From Chitinophagales bacterium (GTDB taxonomy: Bacteria > Bacteroidota > Bacteroidia > Chitinophagales > CAIODY01), in assembly GCA_023251415.1 (NCBI GenBank), contig JAHEYX010000037.1:1-14339 (forward strand): a stretch of 14,339 bases of DNA, given 5' to 3'. Shown here in pieces: positions 7,599 through 14,339 of this stretch. The position numbers were made by a program, and so were the translations under genes. The notes beneath the pieces were generated by a model that was not told the DNA's origin, did no database searches, and worked only from the letters and a program-made list of their open reading frames with translations. How positions within the stretch are numbered: the stretch's first letter is position 1; the number at the start of each line of letters is the position of its first letter.

Positions 7599-8003
7599 TT
7601 AGTTAGAGTTAGCTGTAAAATTACCATCAAGTGTATCAACACCGGGAGTATACCCCTTATATTGGGTTGAACTACTAAAAGCAAGCAGTGGCCAAAAAAT
7701 TACAGGCAATAAAAATAATCCTGCAGTGAATCCGGCATCCTTTCCAAATTTTTGAGCAAAAGCGTATAATGTTTTAATATACCAAATGATTCCGATTATC
7801 GGAACAACAAACATCAACAATAACCACCAAATGGGCTTTTCTGCTATTTCTAACATTATAACCATATTGTAAACAGGTACTATAGCTGCCCAACCGGGTT
7901 TACCTGCCATAGTAAATAATTTCCATTGGCTAGCTATCATTAAAATAGCGATTCCTATGATTAATAAAAATACAATTGCTAATACTAAAAAAGTTGCAGC
8001 CAT
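7599..8003 (-). CDS. Small integral membrane protein, DUF5684-type
   Basis: 134-residue protein with three likely membrane helices: about 4-24 (LVLAIVFLLIIGIAILMIA), 58-78 (WWLLLMFVVPIIGIIWYI) and 91-110 (GFTAGLFLLPVIFWPLLAF). Between the first two lies WKLFTMAGKPGWAAIVPVYN (27-46), and AQKFGKDAGFTAG follows the second. This pattern is characteristic of DUF5684 proteins and of a similar membrane region fused to some Bacteroidota signal peptidases I. No peptidase catalytic residues are present, and the function is unknown. The C-terminal tail (about 24 residues, polar, with GNFTANSN) is soluble. The ATG at 8003 lies 30 bases after the stop of the PorE-like gene, so read-through from the secretion cluster is likely; the enoyl-CoA hydratase-like gene follows after 29 bases. 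Family assignment is from motif memory, not a search. Confidence 0.75.
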   Translation of the reverse strand: MAATFLVLAIVFLLIIGIAILMIASQWKLFTMAGKPGWAAIVPVYNMVIMLEIAEKPIWWLLLMFVVPIIGIIWYIKTLYAFAQKFGKDAGFTAGLFLLPVIFWPLLAFSSSTQYKGYTPGVDTLDGNFTANSN

Positions 8004-8033
8004 AATATAGTGGTTTTATAGGTAACTTATTTT

Positions 8034-10178
8034 TTAGAAACTCAAGATTTTAAATTCTGTTCTACGATTGGCTTGATGTTCTGCATCTGTACATTGAACG
8101 CCATCCACACAACGATTTACAGGTAAAGTTTCACCATAACCGGTAGCTTTCATACGCTCTTTAGCCACCCCTTTACTAATCAAATAGTTTACGGCACTTT
8201 GCGCACGACGTTGTGACAAGCTCAAGTTGTACTCATCCGGAGCACGACAATCGGTATGACTTCTTAATTCAATTTTCATTGTTGGATATTGATTCATAAT
8301 TGCGATCGTTTTATCCAATTCACGTGCGGCATCCGGACGGATATTGGCTTTATCCAAATCGTAATAAATATTGTCAATTTTAACGATATCACCGGTACAT
8401 AACATACCGAAGTCTAAGTAAAGAGTTTGACTGGTTTTTAACCCAATCGTTGATTTTTCTTGAGTGTTTGCACCACAACCTTCTTTTTCAGCAGTTACTT
8501 TGTACTTGCATTCGGCTTGTAATTTAAAGGAATATTTACCATCCTCGCCTGTTATTATTTCTGTTGTTTTATTATCACATAAGTTTAATAAACGAACTTT
8601 AACACCGGCCATAGGCAACTTGGTTGATTCATTATAAACTTTCCCTTTCAAATCAAATACCGCTTCTTTTCCTAAAGGAATTTTTACTTCCATTTGGTCT
8701 CCGGTAAAACCAACAGTGCTTAAACGTGCTTTGTTTTCGATATAGCCATCTTTCATGGCAATAAATTCATAATCGTGTTCGGCACTCAAGCACAAGTTAA
8801 ATTTACCATTGGCATCTGTTGTTTTAACTTCTTTTTGTGTTCCTAAATCAATCACTTTAACACTAGCCATATCAATCGGATCGCCGGTTTTTTCATCATA
8901 AACCAATCCATTCAATTGGATACAGGTTTTGTTGTAGCTGTATATATCATCGCTACCTCTACGATTACTGGCAAAATAACCTTCAGCGCCATTATCAGTG
9001 GTTAAACTAAAATCATCGCGGCTACTGTTTATTGGTGCGCCCATGTTTTTCGGAGTACTCCATTGTCCGTTTTGATTCGTACTTACAAAGATGTCCAAGC
9101 CGCCCATACCACTATGCCCGTTACTGGCAAAATACAGTTTATTGTCTTTGCTGATAAACGGAAACATTTCATTTCCTTCGGTATTGATGCTAGGTCCTAA
9201 ATTTTGAGGCAAACTCCAACTATCCCCTTCACGTTTACACATGTAGATATCTACACCACCATAACCTCCCGGACGGTCACTGGCGAAATACAAGTATTGA
9301 CCATCTAAAGATAATGTTGGATGTCCGGTACTGAATTCATTGCTATTATACGGAAACTCATTGACATCACTCCAGCCTTCCCCTTGGCGTGTACGGTGAT
9401 AGATTTTCAATTTAATAGTTTTATCGCTACTGTAATGCGTTTTACCATTGTTTATGTTAACACGCGTAAAATACATTTCATCCAATCCTTTGGTATAAGT
9501 AGCACCGGCTTCGTGATATTTGTTATTGGCTTTACCAAACCAAATTGCAGGAGCACCATATTCATCGCCGGTTTTCTTTACGAAATAGAAACTTAAGAAC
9601 GGAGCACCGGTCCATTCATAAGTGTTTTTGGTAGCCGGAATTTTACGATCACTGGCAAACACCACACCGTCTTGGAAATAAGAAGGGGTAATATCACTGT
9701 TTTCGCTGTTAAACGGCATGTATTTAACACGAATCAAGGCGCTGTCCTTAATGTATGTTGCAATTTGATCGCAAGCTTTAATACCGTTGGCTCCGCGTTT
9801 ATCGTTTGGTTGCAAGCGTGAAAATTCGGCATACCATTGTTTGGCTTCCGGATATTTACCGTTTTGTTGCAACATTTGAGCATAATACAATTTTTGCTCA
9901 GGAGTAGCCTGCGGATTCAGAATTACCTGTGCATAGTAAAACTCCGCGTTTAATGGGTCATTAATTTTTCGATAACAATCGGCAAGTTTCGATTTGGCTT
10001 CCCAATTATCGCCACGCGCTAATACTTTTTTATAATAATCGATAGCCGGTGTATAGGCATATCGATCATACAATTGATTAGCGGTCTTTAAGTCAGAGCC
10101 TGCAGTTTGAGCAAATTGTGGGGAATTGGCACCAAGCAGTAACAGTAGGGCTATTAACAGCTTTTTAAAATAAGTCAT
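8034..10178 (-). CDS. PorE-like T9SS-associated OmpA-family protein (TPR, beta-propeller, carboxypeptidase-regulatory domains, OmpA)
   Basis: 714-residue envelope protein. In order: signal peptide (1 to about 24, KKLLIALLLLLGANSPQFAQ); TPR-like helices (about 30-145, e.g. YYAQVILNPQATPEQKLYYA); a PD40/WD40-like propeller (about 150-417) with repeats such as YLYFASDRPGGYGGVDIYMC, KLYFASNGHSGMGGLDIFVS and GYFASNRRGSDDIYSY; two carboxypeptidase-regulatory-like domains (about 420-503 and 508-590); and a C-terminal OmpA domain (about 600-714). The OmpA domain keeps the peptidoglycan-contacting Asp643 (HTD) and Arg658 (SLSQRRA). This architecture matches PorE of Porphyromonas gingivalis, a T9SS component proposed to anchor the machine to the cell wall. 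Unlike that lipoprotein, no lipobox cysteine is visible in the signal peptide, so it should be a soluble periplasmic or surface protein. It lies 42 bases after the PorP/SprF gene, supporting joint function. Many OmpA paralogues share this layout, so it may be a cluster-specific relative rather than the core PorE. Confidence 0.87.
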   Translation of the reverse strand: MTYFKKLLIALLLLLGANSPQFAQTAGSDLKTANQLYDRYAYTPAIDYYKKVLARGDNWEAKSKLADCYRKINDPLNAEFYYAQVILNPQATPEQKLYYAQMLQQNGKYPEAKQWYAEFSRLQPNDKRGANGIKACDQIATYIKDSALIRVKYMPFNSENSDITPSYFQDGVVFASDRKIPATKNTYEWTGAPFLSFYFVKKTGDEYGAPAIWFGKANNKYHEAGATYTKGLDEMYFTRVNINNGKTHYSSDKTIKLKIYHRTRQGEGWSDVNEFPYNSNEFSTGHPTLSLDGQYLYFASDRPGGYGGVDIYMCKREGDSWSLPQNLGPSINTEGNEMFPFISKDNKLYFASNGHSGMGGLDIFVSTNQNGQWSTPKNMGAPINSSRDDFSLTTDNGAEGYFASNRRGSDDIYSYNKTCIQLNGLVYDEKTGDPIDMASVKVIDLGTQKEVKTTDANGKFNLCLSAEHDYEFIAMKDGYIENKARLSTVGFTGDQMEVKIPLGKEAVFDLKGKVYNESTKLPMAGVKVRLLNLCDNKTTEIITGEDGKYSFKLQAECKYKVTAEKEGCGANTQEKSTIGLKTSQTLYLDFGMLCTGDIVKIDNIYYDLDKANIRPDAARELDKTIAIMNQYPTMKIELRSHTDCRAPDEYNLSLSQRRAQSAVNYLISKGVAKERMKATGYGETLPVNRCVDGVQCTDAEHQANRRTEFKILSF

Positions 10179-10220
10179 ATGGGGATTGATTGATTTTTAC
10201 CGGTTATAATTTTTTATTAA

Positions 10221-11171
10221 TTAGAAATAACGAGGGGTTAGCATTTTTAATGGTTCTTTCATAAAGTCGTAGCCGACTAAAAATTCATAAGATCCTTTTT
10301 GTACCGAACGTATATCAGATAAAGTTTGATCATAAGCTACACCAACACGCATCTTTTTGTTCAATTCATAGATGACTACAAAATCCATACTTTCAGTTAA
10401 TTTTTTTCTTACTGCGCTTACATCACTTCTCCAAGTAGCTCCAATCCATAATGCATCATAGAATAGCAAACTGGCATTAGCATCTACTTCAACCGGCGAA
10501 TTAGCAGCAAACTTTAAAATTCCGCTTGGTTTCAATTTAATGAAGTCGTTCAAAGGCACTACCGTTCCGGCCATTAAAAACAAGTGACGGAATTGTTTTG
10601 CTTGAATTTCATTAATTACGTTATTCGATTTCTTCTCTAAATTATTATTGATTAAATGCGGTATAGTTAATCCAATATAAGAGTTTTCTGTATTGAAATA
10701 AGCACCGGCTCCGAAGTTTGGCAATACCAATGATTCGTTTAATTGAAACGGCGCATCATTTAAAATAGAAGTGGTTACTTTAGTTAACTGATTGGCGTAA
10801 TTCGTTAGTATAGCTTGTAAACCAATAGCAAGTTTAGCACGTTTACCAACGGCAATACGATAAGCATAAGAACCGGCTATATTGGTAGTTTTAGTAACAC
10901 CAATTTGATCGTTCACTACTTGTAAGCCGAGTGCAATATGATCTTTCTTAAGTGGTGAATGCACACCAAAACTCAAGGTCTTAGGCGCACCTTCAACACC
11001 AACCCATTGTGTACGGTAATGAACAGTGCTACTCAAACAACCACGACTGCCCGCATAAGCCGGGTTAAGCGCCAATTGATTAAACATGTACATGGTGTAT
11101 TGCGGGTCTTGTTGTGCTTTGGCGGCCAACAAGCTTCCGGCTAAAAGTATACTTAAAAAAAGTTTTTTCAT
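10221..11171 (-). CDS. PorP/SprF family type IX secretion outer-membrane protein
   Basis: 316-residue beta-barrel protein of the PorP/SprF family. These proteins work with T9SS substrates carrying type B sorting domains; in Flavobacterium johnsoniae SprF is needed for secretion of the adhesin SprB encoded next to it. Seen here: signal peptide (1-20, KKLFLSILLAGSLLAAKA-Q), then the hallmark QQDPQYTMYMFNQLALNPAY (20-39) and AGSRGCLSSTVHYRTQWVGV (40-59). Alternating hydrophobic strands follow to the C-terminal YEFLVGYDFMKEPL and a terminal Phe (PRYF) as in outer-membrane barrels. It sits 76 bases downstream of the giant adhesin gene, with a hairpin between, and 42 bases upstream of the PorE-like gene. 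The order adhesin, SprF-like, OmpA protein is the arrangement expected for a cognate substrate-partner pair. Whether it serves only this adhesin is inferred. Confidence 0.93.
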   Translation of the reverse strand: MKKLFLSILLAGSLLAAKAQQDPQYTMYMFNQLALNPAYAGSRGCLSSTVHYRTQWVGVEGAPKTLSFGVHSPLKKDHIALGLQVVNDQIGVTKTTNIAGSYAYRIAVGKRAKLAIGLQAILTNYANQLTKVTTSILNDAPFQLNESLVLPNFGAGAYFNTENSYIGLTIPHLINNNLEKKSNNVINEIQAKQFRHLFLMAGTVVPLNDFIKLKPSGILKFAANSPVEVDANASLLFYDALWIGATWRSDVSAVRKKLTESMDFVVIYELNKKMRVGVAYDQTLSDIRSVQKGSYEFLVGYDFMKEPLKMLTPRYF

Positions 11172-11186
11172 GTTTTGAATATTATA

Positions 11187-11194
11187 AAAGTTAA
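11187..11194 (-). promoter_or_regulatory. Weak candidate -7 element ahead of the PorP/SprF gene
   Basis: On the minus strand TAACTTTT matches seven of the eight positions of TAnnTTTG (two of them free), 15 bases before the ATG at 11171 and just after the hairpin. No good -33 partner is visible. If real it would let the sprF-like gene be transcribed independently of the adhesin. Such AT-rich partial matches occur by chance, so this is tentative. Confidence 0.25.
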
Positions 11195-11197
11195 GAT

Positions 11198-11234
11198 AAA
11201 ACGGATTGAAACGTTTTTCATTTCAATCCGTTTT
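11198..11234 (-). terminator. Hairpin (probable intrinsic terminator or attenuator) between adhesin and PorP/SprF genes
   Basis: AAAACGGATTGAAA at 11198-11211 pairs perfectly with TTTCAATCCGTTTT at 11221-11234, leaving a 9-base loop. On the minus strand the stem begins 13 bases after the adhesin stop codon, and its right arm ends in TTTT followed by ATCTTAAC. The symmetric A- and T-runs would allow termination in either direction. Because the PorP/SprF gene starts 26 bases beyond the stem, partial termination here could set the ratio of adhesin to outer-membrane partner, or the hairpin could protect the upstream mRNA 3' end. The structure is seen; the efficiency is inferred. Confidence 0.7.
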
Positions 11235-11247
11235 TATCTAATTTATT

Positions 11248-11529
11248 TTAACGGTGAACAACAACGAAGCCTGACTTATCCGGAGTTACTCCATCATTAA
11301 ATTGGATATGATAGAAGTAGGTACCATCAGGTAAATCTTGACCTTTGTATCGAGCATCCCAATCGTTTTGATAATTTTTCGCTCTGAACACTTCATTACC
11401 CCAACGGTTATAGATGGTCAATTCGTTGCCCGGATAATTATTGATACATTCAATTACGAAGGTTTGGTTGTTTCCGTCGCCATTAGGAGAAATACCATTT
11501 GGAATTTCACAAGGAGGAGCGGCAGAACA
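11248..11529 (-). other. Type B T9SS C-terminal sorting domain (gliding-motility-type, CHU_C) of the adhesin
   Basis: The last about 93 residues carry the hallmark order of this domain: IPNGISPNGDGNNQTFVI, then YPGNELTIYNRWGNEVF, then NDWDARYKGQDLPDGTYFYH, ending GFVVVHR. This is the gliding-motility-associated C-terminal / CHU_C signature recognised for T9SS export, distinct from the shorter type A sorting domain. It identifies the protein as a T9SS cargo and predicts dependence on a PorP/SprF-type partner such as the one encoded just downstream. Confidence 0.93.
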
Positions 11530-14339
11530 ATTCACTTGTAATGTAACTGTAGCTGTATCTAATAATCCGTTAACGCTTAATTCGTAGGTAAATACATCCT
11601 TGCCGTCATAATTACTTACCGGAGTATAAATGATATTCCAATTCTTATCAATTGTAATATGTCCTTTATCAGGTCCGGCTATAACTTTAATAGCAACAGT
11701 ATTATTAATTCCTATGAGATCATTGCTTAACACATTTAACAAGGTATCACCACATAATATTGGGCTACCAATAGATCCGAAGATATCTGTATTAGCTTGT
11801 GGACGAATTGTTACAATAACCATGGCATCATCACAATATGGTTGAGCACCTAATGAATCACATAATGTATAGAAGAAGGTATCAATACCAATGAATCCAT
11901 TATTAGGTGTATAGATGATAGCATTGTTTTGAACTATCGCCAAACCATTATGTGGGTTACTTTGTATGCTAATATGAATATGATCGTTCAAGTTAATTGA
12001 AGATGAATCATTACTCAATACATTGATGCTTACCGGTGAATTACTGTTGGTTGTAGCCAGATCATTTATTGCAACTACACGCGGTGTAACTATAGTATCC
12101 ACGCACATTGAAACAGTAATGTTATCGGTAGAGCTACAGCCGTTGCTTGTTACGGTAACTGTGTAGATAGTGGTTACGGTTGGTGAAGCAATTGGGTCGG
12201 CAATAGTAGTATCACTTAATCCCGGAGCCGGAGACCAACTGTAACTAGTACCACCACTTGCATGCAATTGAGCAGAAGTTATACCATGCGAAGGACAGAT
12301 AATAACATCCGGGCCGGCATTTGCAATTGGAGAGGCATAAACCACTACAGATTGAGCGTAACTGTAAATACAGCCATTGCTATTAACAATATATGTAACT
12401 GTTATTGGTGTATCAATTTGCACTATTGCAGGATTAAATTGATATGCTGCACCAACTTGTTGTACTCCGATACCTGTAAAGTAGCCACCTGCTGGAGATC
12501 CGATTAAGGCAACCGGACTGGAAGCAGAACACAATACAGAATCAAAGTTGAACGACAATACCGGAATAGGTTTGATCGCTACGGTTACAGTATCTGTAGC
12601 TACGCAATTGCTACCATCAGTTACCACAACAGTATAAACTGTAGTTACTTGAGGCGTTACATTTGGATTAGCCACAGAGTCAATTAATACCCCTGCAGGA
12701 TTAAACCAGCTGTAAGTATAATTTCCGGTACCACCTAAGCCTGTTGCAGGGTTACCACCAATATTAGCGGAGTTACCTAAGCAGATATTTTGATGTAAAC
12801 CAGCTTCTGCGCCTAATGTACAATTACTGATAGAAATGTAAACCCATGCAACATCACAGTAGTTCGGAGCTCCATTATCACAAATGGTATATTGGAAGCT
12901 ATCTACATTAGAACCGGTAGCGGTAAAGCCGGAGTTCGGAGTCCAAGTAAATACATTCGTTAAAGAATTGAATGTAACAGAACCATGCAATGCATTAATA
13001 GGTCCGTAAGTAATTGTTGCAGTAGAAACGTTTCCTTCCGGTAAAATTGTTCCGTCAGGATCAGCATCATTTGTTGTTACCACAGTTGTTAATATTGGAT
13101 TACCTGGGTTACCATTTGCAAAGTCATTGTTTGCATTGATAGGATCATTGATTGGTAATACATTGATTAACACAATTGCAGTATCACAAACACTAGAACC
13201 TAATAAGCAATAATTATAAACCAGCGTATCTAATCCATGGAAATTCGGATTTGGAATATAGGTTATTGCACCTGAACTCATTAAGATAATAGAACCATGA
13301 GCAGGATTAGTGATTATCGTATTTGTAGTAGGCAATGAGGTCGTAACATCGTTAGCATTAATATTTATGATAATTGGAGTATCCTCATTTGTTGTTCCAT
13401 GATCATAGTTTGCAACAACAGAGCTGGCAAGAGGAATTACATTAACATAAACTTTAGCAGTATCACATAAAGTTGGAGTTCCGTTATCACAAATAATGTA
13501 TTCGAAACTATCAACGCCTTGGTAACCGGTGTTCGGAATATAGGTAATCACACCTGTTGATGAATTCACCACTATAGTACCATTACTTGGTGTTAAGATA
13601 CCCGTATTAGCTGAAACGGTAAGCACATTACCTTCTGGGAATACGTTTGAAATATCCGGATCAGAATCATTATTCAATACATTGATTAATACCGGAGTAT
13701 TCACTGATGTAGCAACCACATCATTTACAGCAACCGGTTTATCATTCATCGGTTGAATAGTAATGATAACTAACGCAGTATCACAAACGCTGGTGCTGGT
13801 ATAACATAAGTTGTATACTAATGTATCTAGACCATGGTAGTTTGCATTTGGAGTATATACAATATTATTTGAAATACTAACTGCAGTGCCATGTAATGGT
13901 TGAGCCGTAATTGTTATTGTACCTGTATTGCCTGGAGCCAACACATCATTAGTCGTAACTGGAATATTCACAGCAACATCCTCAGGTGTTGATGCATGAT
14001 CCCAATTTGCTTTAATTTCTAATGGTGTAGAAACTGTGATATAAACCCAAGCAGTATCACTTAATACATGTATAGGATATAAACTGTTATCGCTAATGAT
14101 GTATTGGAAGCTATCGATACCGCTAAATCCGGCATTTGGAATATATGTAACGGTACCGGTTGCTGCATTAAATGTTGCAGTACCGTTTTGTGCCGTAGGA
14201 ATTCCAAGTATACCTGTAATTTGGAATGGATCTGTATCTGGATCTGCATCATTACTAATTACATTAATAGTAACTGGTGTTGTACTAGTTGTAGAAGCAC
14301 TGTTATTATTAGCAATTGGTGCATGATTAATCGGAGTAA
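11248..14339 (-). CDS. Giant T9SS type B substrate: multidomain adhesin-like surface protein (5' end beyond right edge)
   Basis: Secreted surface protein, open without interruption from the stop at 11248 to the right edge, so at least 1,030 residues are present and the true start lies outside. A GTG at 13971 could be taken as a start, but the same frame continues upstream for over 120 codons of matching domain sequence, so it is internal. From N to C: five cadherin/Big_9-like tandem domains with alternating long and short forms (14336-12829), an Ig/PKD-like stretch of about 245 residues (12828 to about 12088), two further tandem domains (12087-11533), and a type B sorting domain (11529-11251). 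Recurrent elements are NDxDPD, a YxPNxxFxGxDSFxY-like strand pair and cysteine-bracketed loops ending CDTA. It is likely an adhesin or a gliding- or biofilm-related filament in the style of SprB-type proteins. The adjacent PorP/SprF gene fits this. The ligand cannot be deduced. Confidence 0.92.
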   Translation of the reverse strand, partial: TPINHAPIANNNSASTTSTTPVTINVISNDADPDTDPFQITGILGIPTAQNGTATFNAATGTVTYIPNAGFSGIDSFQYIISDNSLYPIHVLSDTAWVYITVSTPLEIKANWDHASTPEDVAVNIPVTTNDVLAPGNTGTITITAQPLHGTAVSISNNIVYTPNANYHGLDTLVYNLCYTSTSVCDTALVIITIQPMNDKPVAVNDVVATSVNTPVLINVLNNDSDPDISNVFPEGNVLTVSANTGILTPSNGTIVVNSSTGVITYIPNTGYQGVDSFEYIICDNGTPTLCDTAKVYVNVIPLASSVVANYDHGTTNEDTPIIININANDVTTSLPTTNTIITNPAHGSIILMSSGAITYIPNPNFHGLDTLVYNYCLLGSSVCDTAIVLINVLPINDPINANNDFANGNPGNPILTTVVTTNDADPDGTILPEGNVSTATITYGPINALHGSVTFNSLTNVFTWTPNSGFTATGSNVDSFQYTICDNGAPNYCDVAWVYISISNCTLGAEAGLHQNICLGNSANIGGNPATGLGGTGNYTYSWFNPAGVLIDSVANPNVTPQVTTVYTVVVTDGSNCVATDTVTVAIKPIPVLSFNFDSVLCSASSPVALIGSPAGGYFTGIGVQQVGAAYQFNPAIVQIDTPITVTYIVNSNGCIYSYAQSVVVYASPIANAGPDVIICPSHGITSAQLHASGGTSYSWSPAPGLSDTTIADPIASPTVTTIYTVTVTSNGCSSTDNITVSMCVDTIVTPRVVAINDLATTNSNSPVSINVLSNDSSSINLNDHIHISIQSNPHNGLAIVQNNAIIYTPNNGFIGIDTFFYTLCDSLGAQPYCDDAMVIVTIRPQANTDIFGSIGSPILCGDTLLNVLSNDLIGINNTVAIKVIAGPDKGHITIDKNWNIIYTPVSNYDGKDVFTYELSVNGLLDTATVTLQVNCSAAPPCEIPNGISPNGDGNNQTFVIECINNYPGNELTIYNRWGNEVFRAKNYQNDWDARYKGQDLPDGTYFYHIQFNDGVTPDKSGFVVVHR
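11533..12087 (-). repeat. Two C-proximal cadherin/Big_9-like tandem domains of the adhesin
   Basis: Two domains of about 90-94 residues (12087-11806 and 11805-11533) precede the sorting domain. Both contain NVLSND near the start and IIYTPxxxxxGxDxFxY in the second half. The first keeps the cysteine-bracketed loop (LCDSLGAQPYCDDA), while the second has lost both cysteines (YELSVNGLLDTA). They are more diverged than the N-proximal array and are separated from it by Ig/PKD-like sequence. Confidence 0.75.
12829..14336 (-). repeat. Array of five cadherin/Big_9-like domains arranged as a long-short super-repeat
   Basis: Domains in protein order lie at 14336-14032 (long), 14031-13756 (short), 13755-13438 (long), 13437-13159 (short) and 13158-12829 (long). 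Long domains carry ND(A/S)DPD and end DSFxYxIxDN...DxAxVYI. Short domains begin ANxDH..TxED, contain NFHGLDTLVYN or NYHGLDTLVYN, and end SVCDTA followed by a hydrophobic strand and PxND. One long-short unit is about 199 residues (about 597 bp). The similarity between the two short copies, and among the three long copies, exceeds that between neighbours, so duplication of a two-domain unit is likely. The array probably continues past the right edge. Confidence 0.8.

Noticed and set aside
8034..10178. Lipoprotein assignment for the PorE-like protein
   Set aside because: No cysteine is present near the end of the signal peptide (LLLLLGANSPQFAQTAGS), so no lipobox can be claimed.
14061..14252. 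63-residue minus-strand frame inside the adhesin region
   Set aside because: The adhesin frame is open through the same bases and encodes recognisable tandem domains; this alternative frame has no family features, so no frameshift or extra gene is needed.
12829..14336. CRISPR-like or satellite repeat suspected from recurring motifs such as GTATCACAAA
   Set aside because: The recurrences are about 300 bp apart, stay in one reading frame and encode the conserved SVCDTA or LCDTA segments, so they are protein-domain repeats.

Overview
The window reads as chromosomal DNA of a member of the Bacteroidota. The evidence is AT-rich coding sequence, almost no Shine-Dalgarno sequences ahead of the genes, and a type IX secretion (T9SS) gene set: a giant secreted protein with a type B (gliding-motility-type) C-terminal sorting domain, a PorP/SprF-family outer-membrane protein, and a TPR / beta-propeller / OmpA protein of PorE type. 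No tRNA, rRNA, CRISPR array, insertion sequence or prophage gene was seen. Nine of the ten genes are on the minus strand; only the trmH-like gene is on the plus strand.

Layout, left to right. (1) Positions 1-2514, minus strand: a long-chain acyl-CoA synthetase followed one base later by a GlcD-type FAD-linked oxidase that runs off the left edge. A perfect 28-bp palindrome (2542-2569) lies just upstream of the synthetase. (2) 2594-5326, minus: a large AsmA-family protein anchored by one N-terminal membrane helix. It ends in a charged tail of six 15-residue Lys/Ala/Glu repeats. (3) 5443-6024, plus: a TrmH/SpoU-family RNA 2'-O-methyltransferase with a Bacteroidota-like -7 promoter element, divergent from the AsmA gene. 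(4) 6060-8003, minus: a small membrane protein of the DUF5684 type, a crotonase-fold enoyl-CoA hydratase/isomerase-like enzyme and a secreted protein of unknown function, separated by 29 and 4 bases. (5) 8034-14339, minus: in transcription order, the multidomain adhesin-like protein (its start lies beyond the right edge), a hairpin resembling an intrinsic terminator, the PorP/SprF protein, and the PorE-like OmpA protein. The DUF5684 gene follows only 30 bases further on.

Functionally, region 5 looks like a T9SS cell-surface export module. The type B sorting domain would direct the repeat-rich adhesin to the T9SS, the neighbouring PorP/SprF protein is the expected partner of such substrates, and the OmpA-domain protein could tie the assembly to peptidoglycan. 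Regions 1 and 4 hold fatty-acid or acyl-CoA enzymes next to envelope proteins, but no complete pathway is visible.

I found no convincing wholly new system. The points most worth a second look are the alternating two-domain super-repeat of the adhesin with cysteine pairs gained or lost together, the hairpin between adhesin and sprF-like gene, the palindrome before the acyl-CoA synthetase, the 6 x 15-residue tail on the AsmA protein, and the missing first catalytic glutamate in the crotonase homologue.
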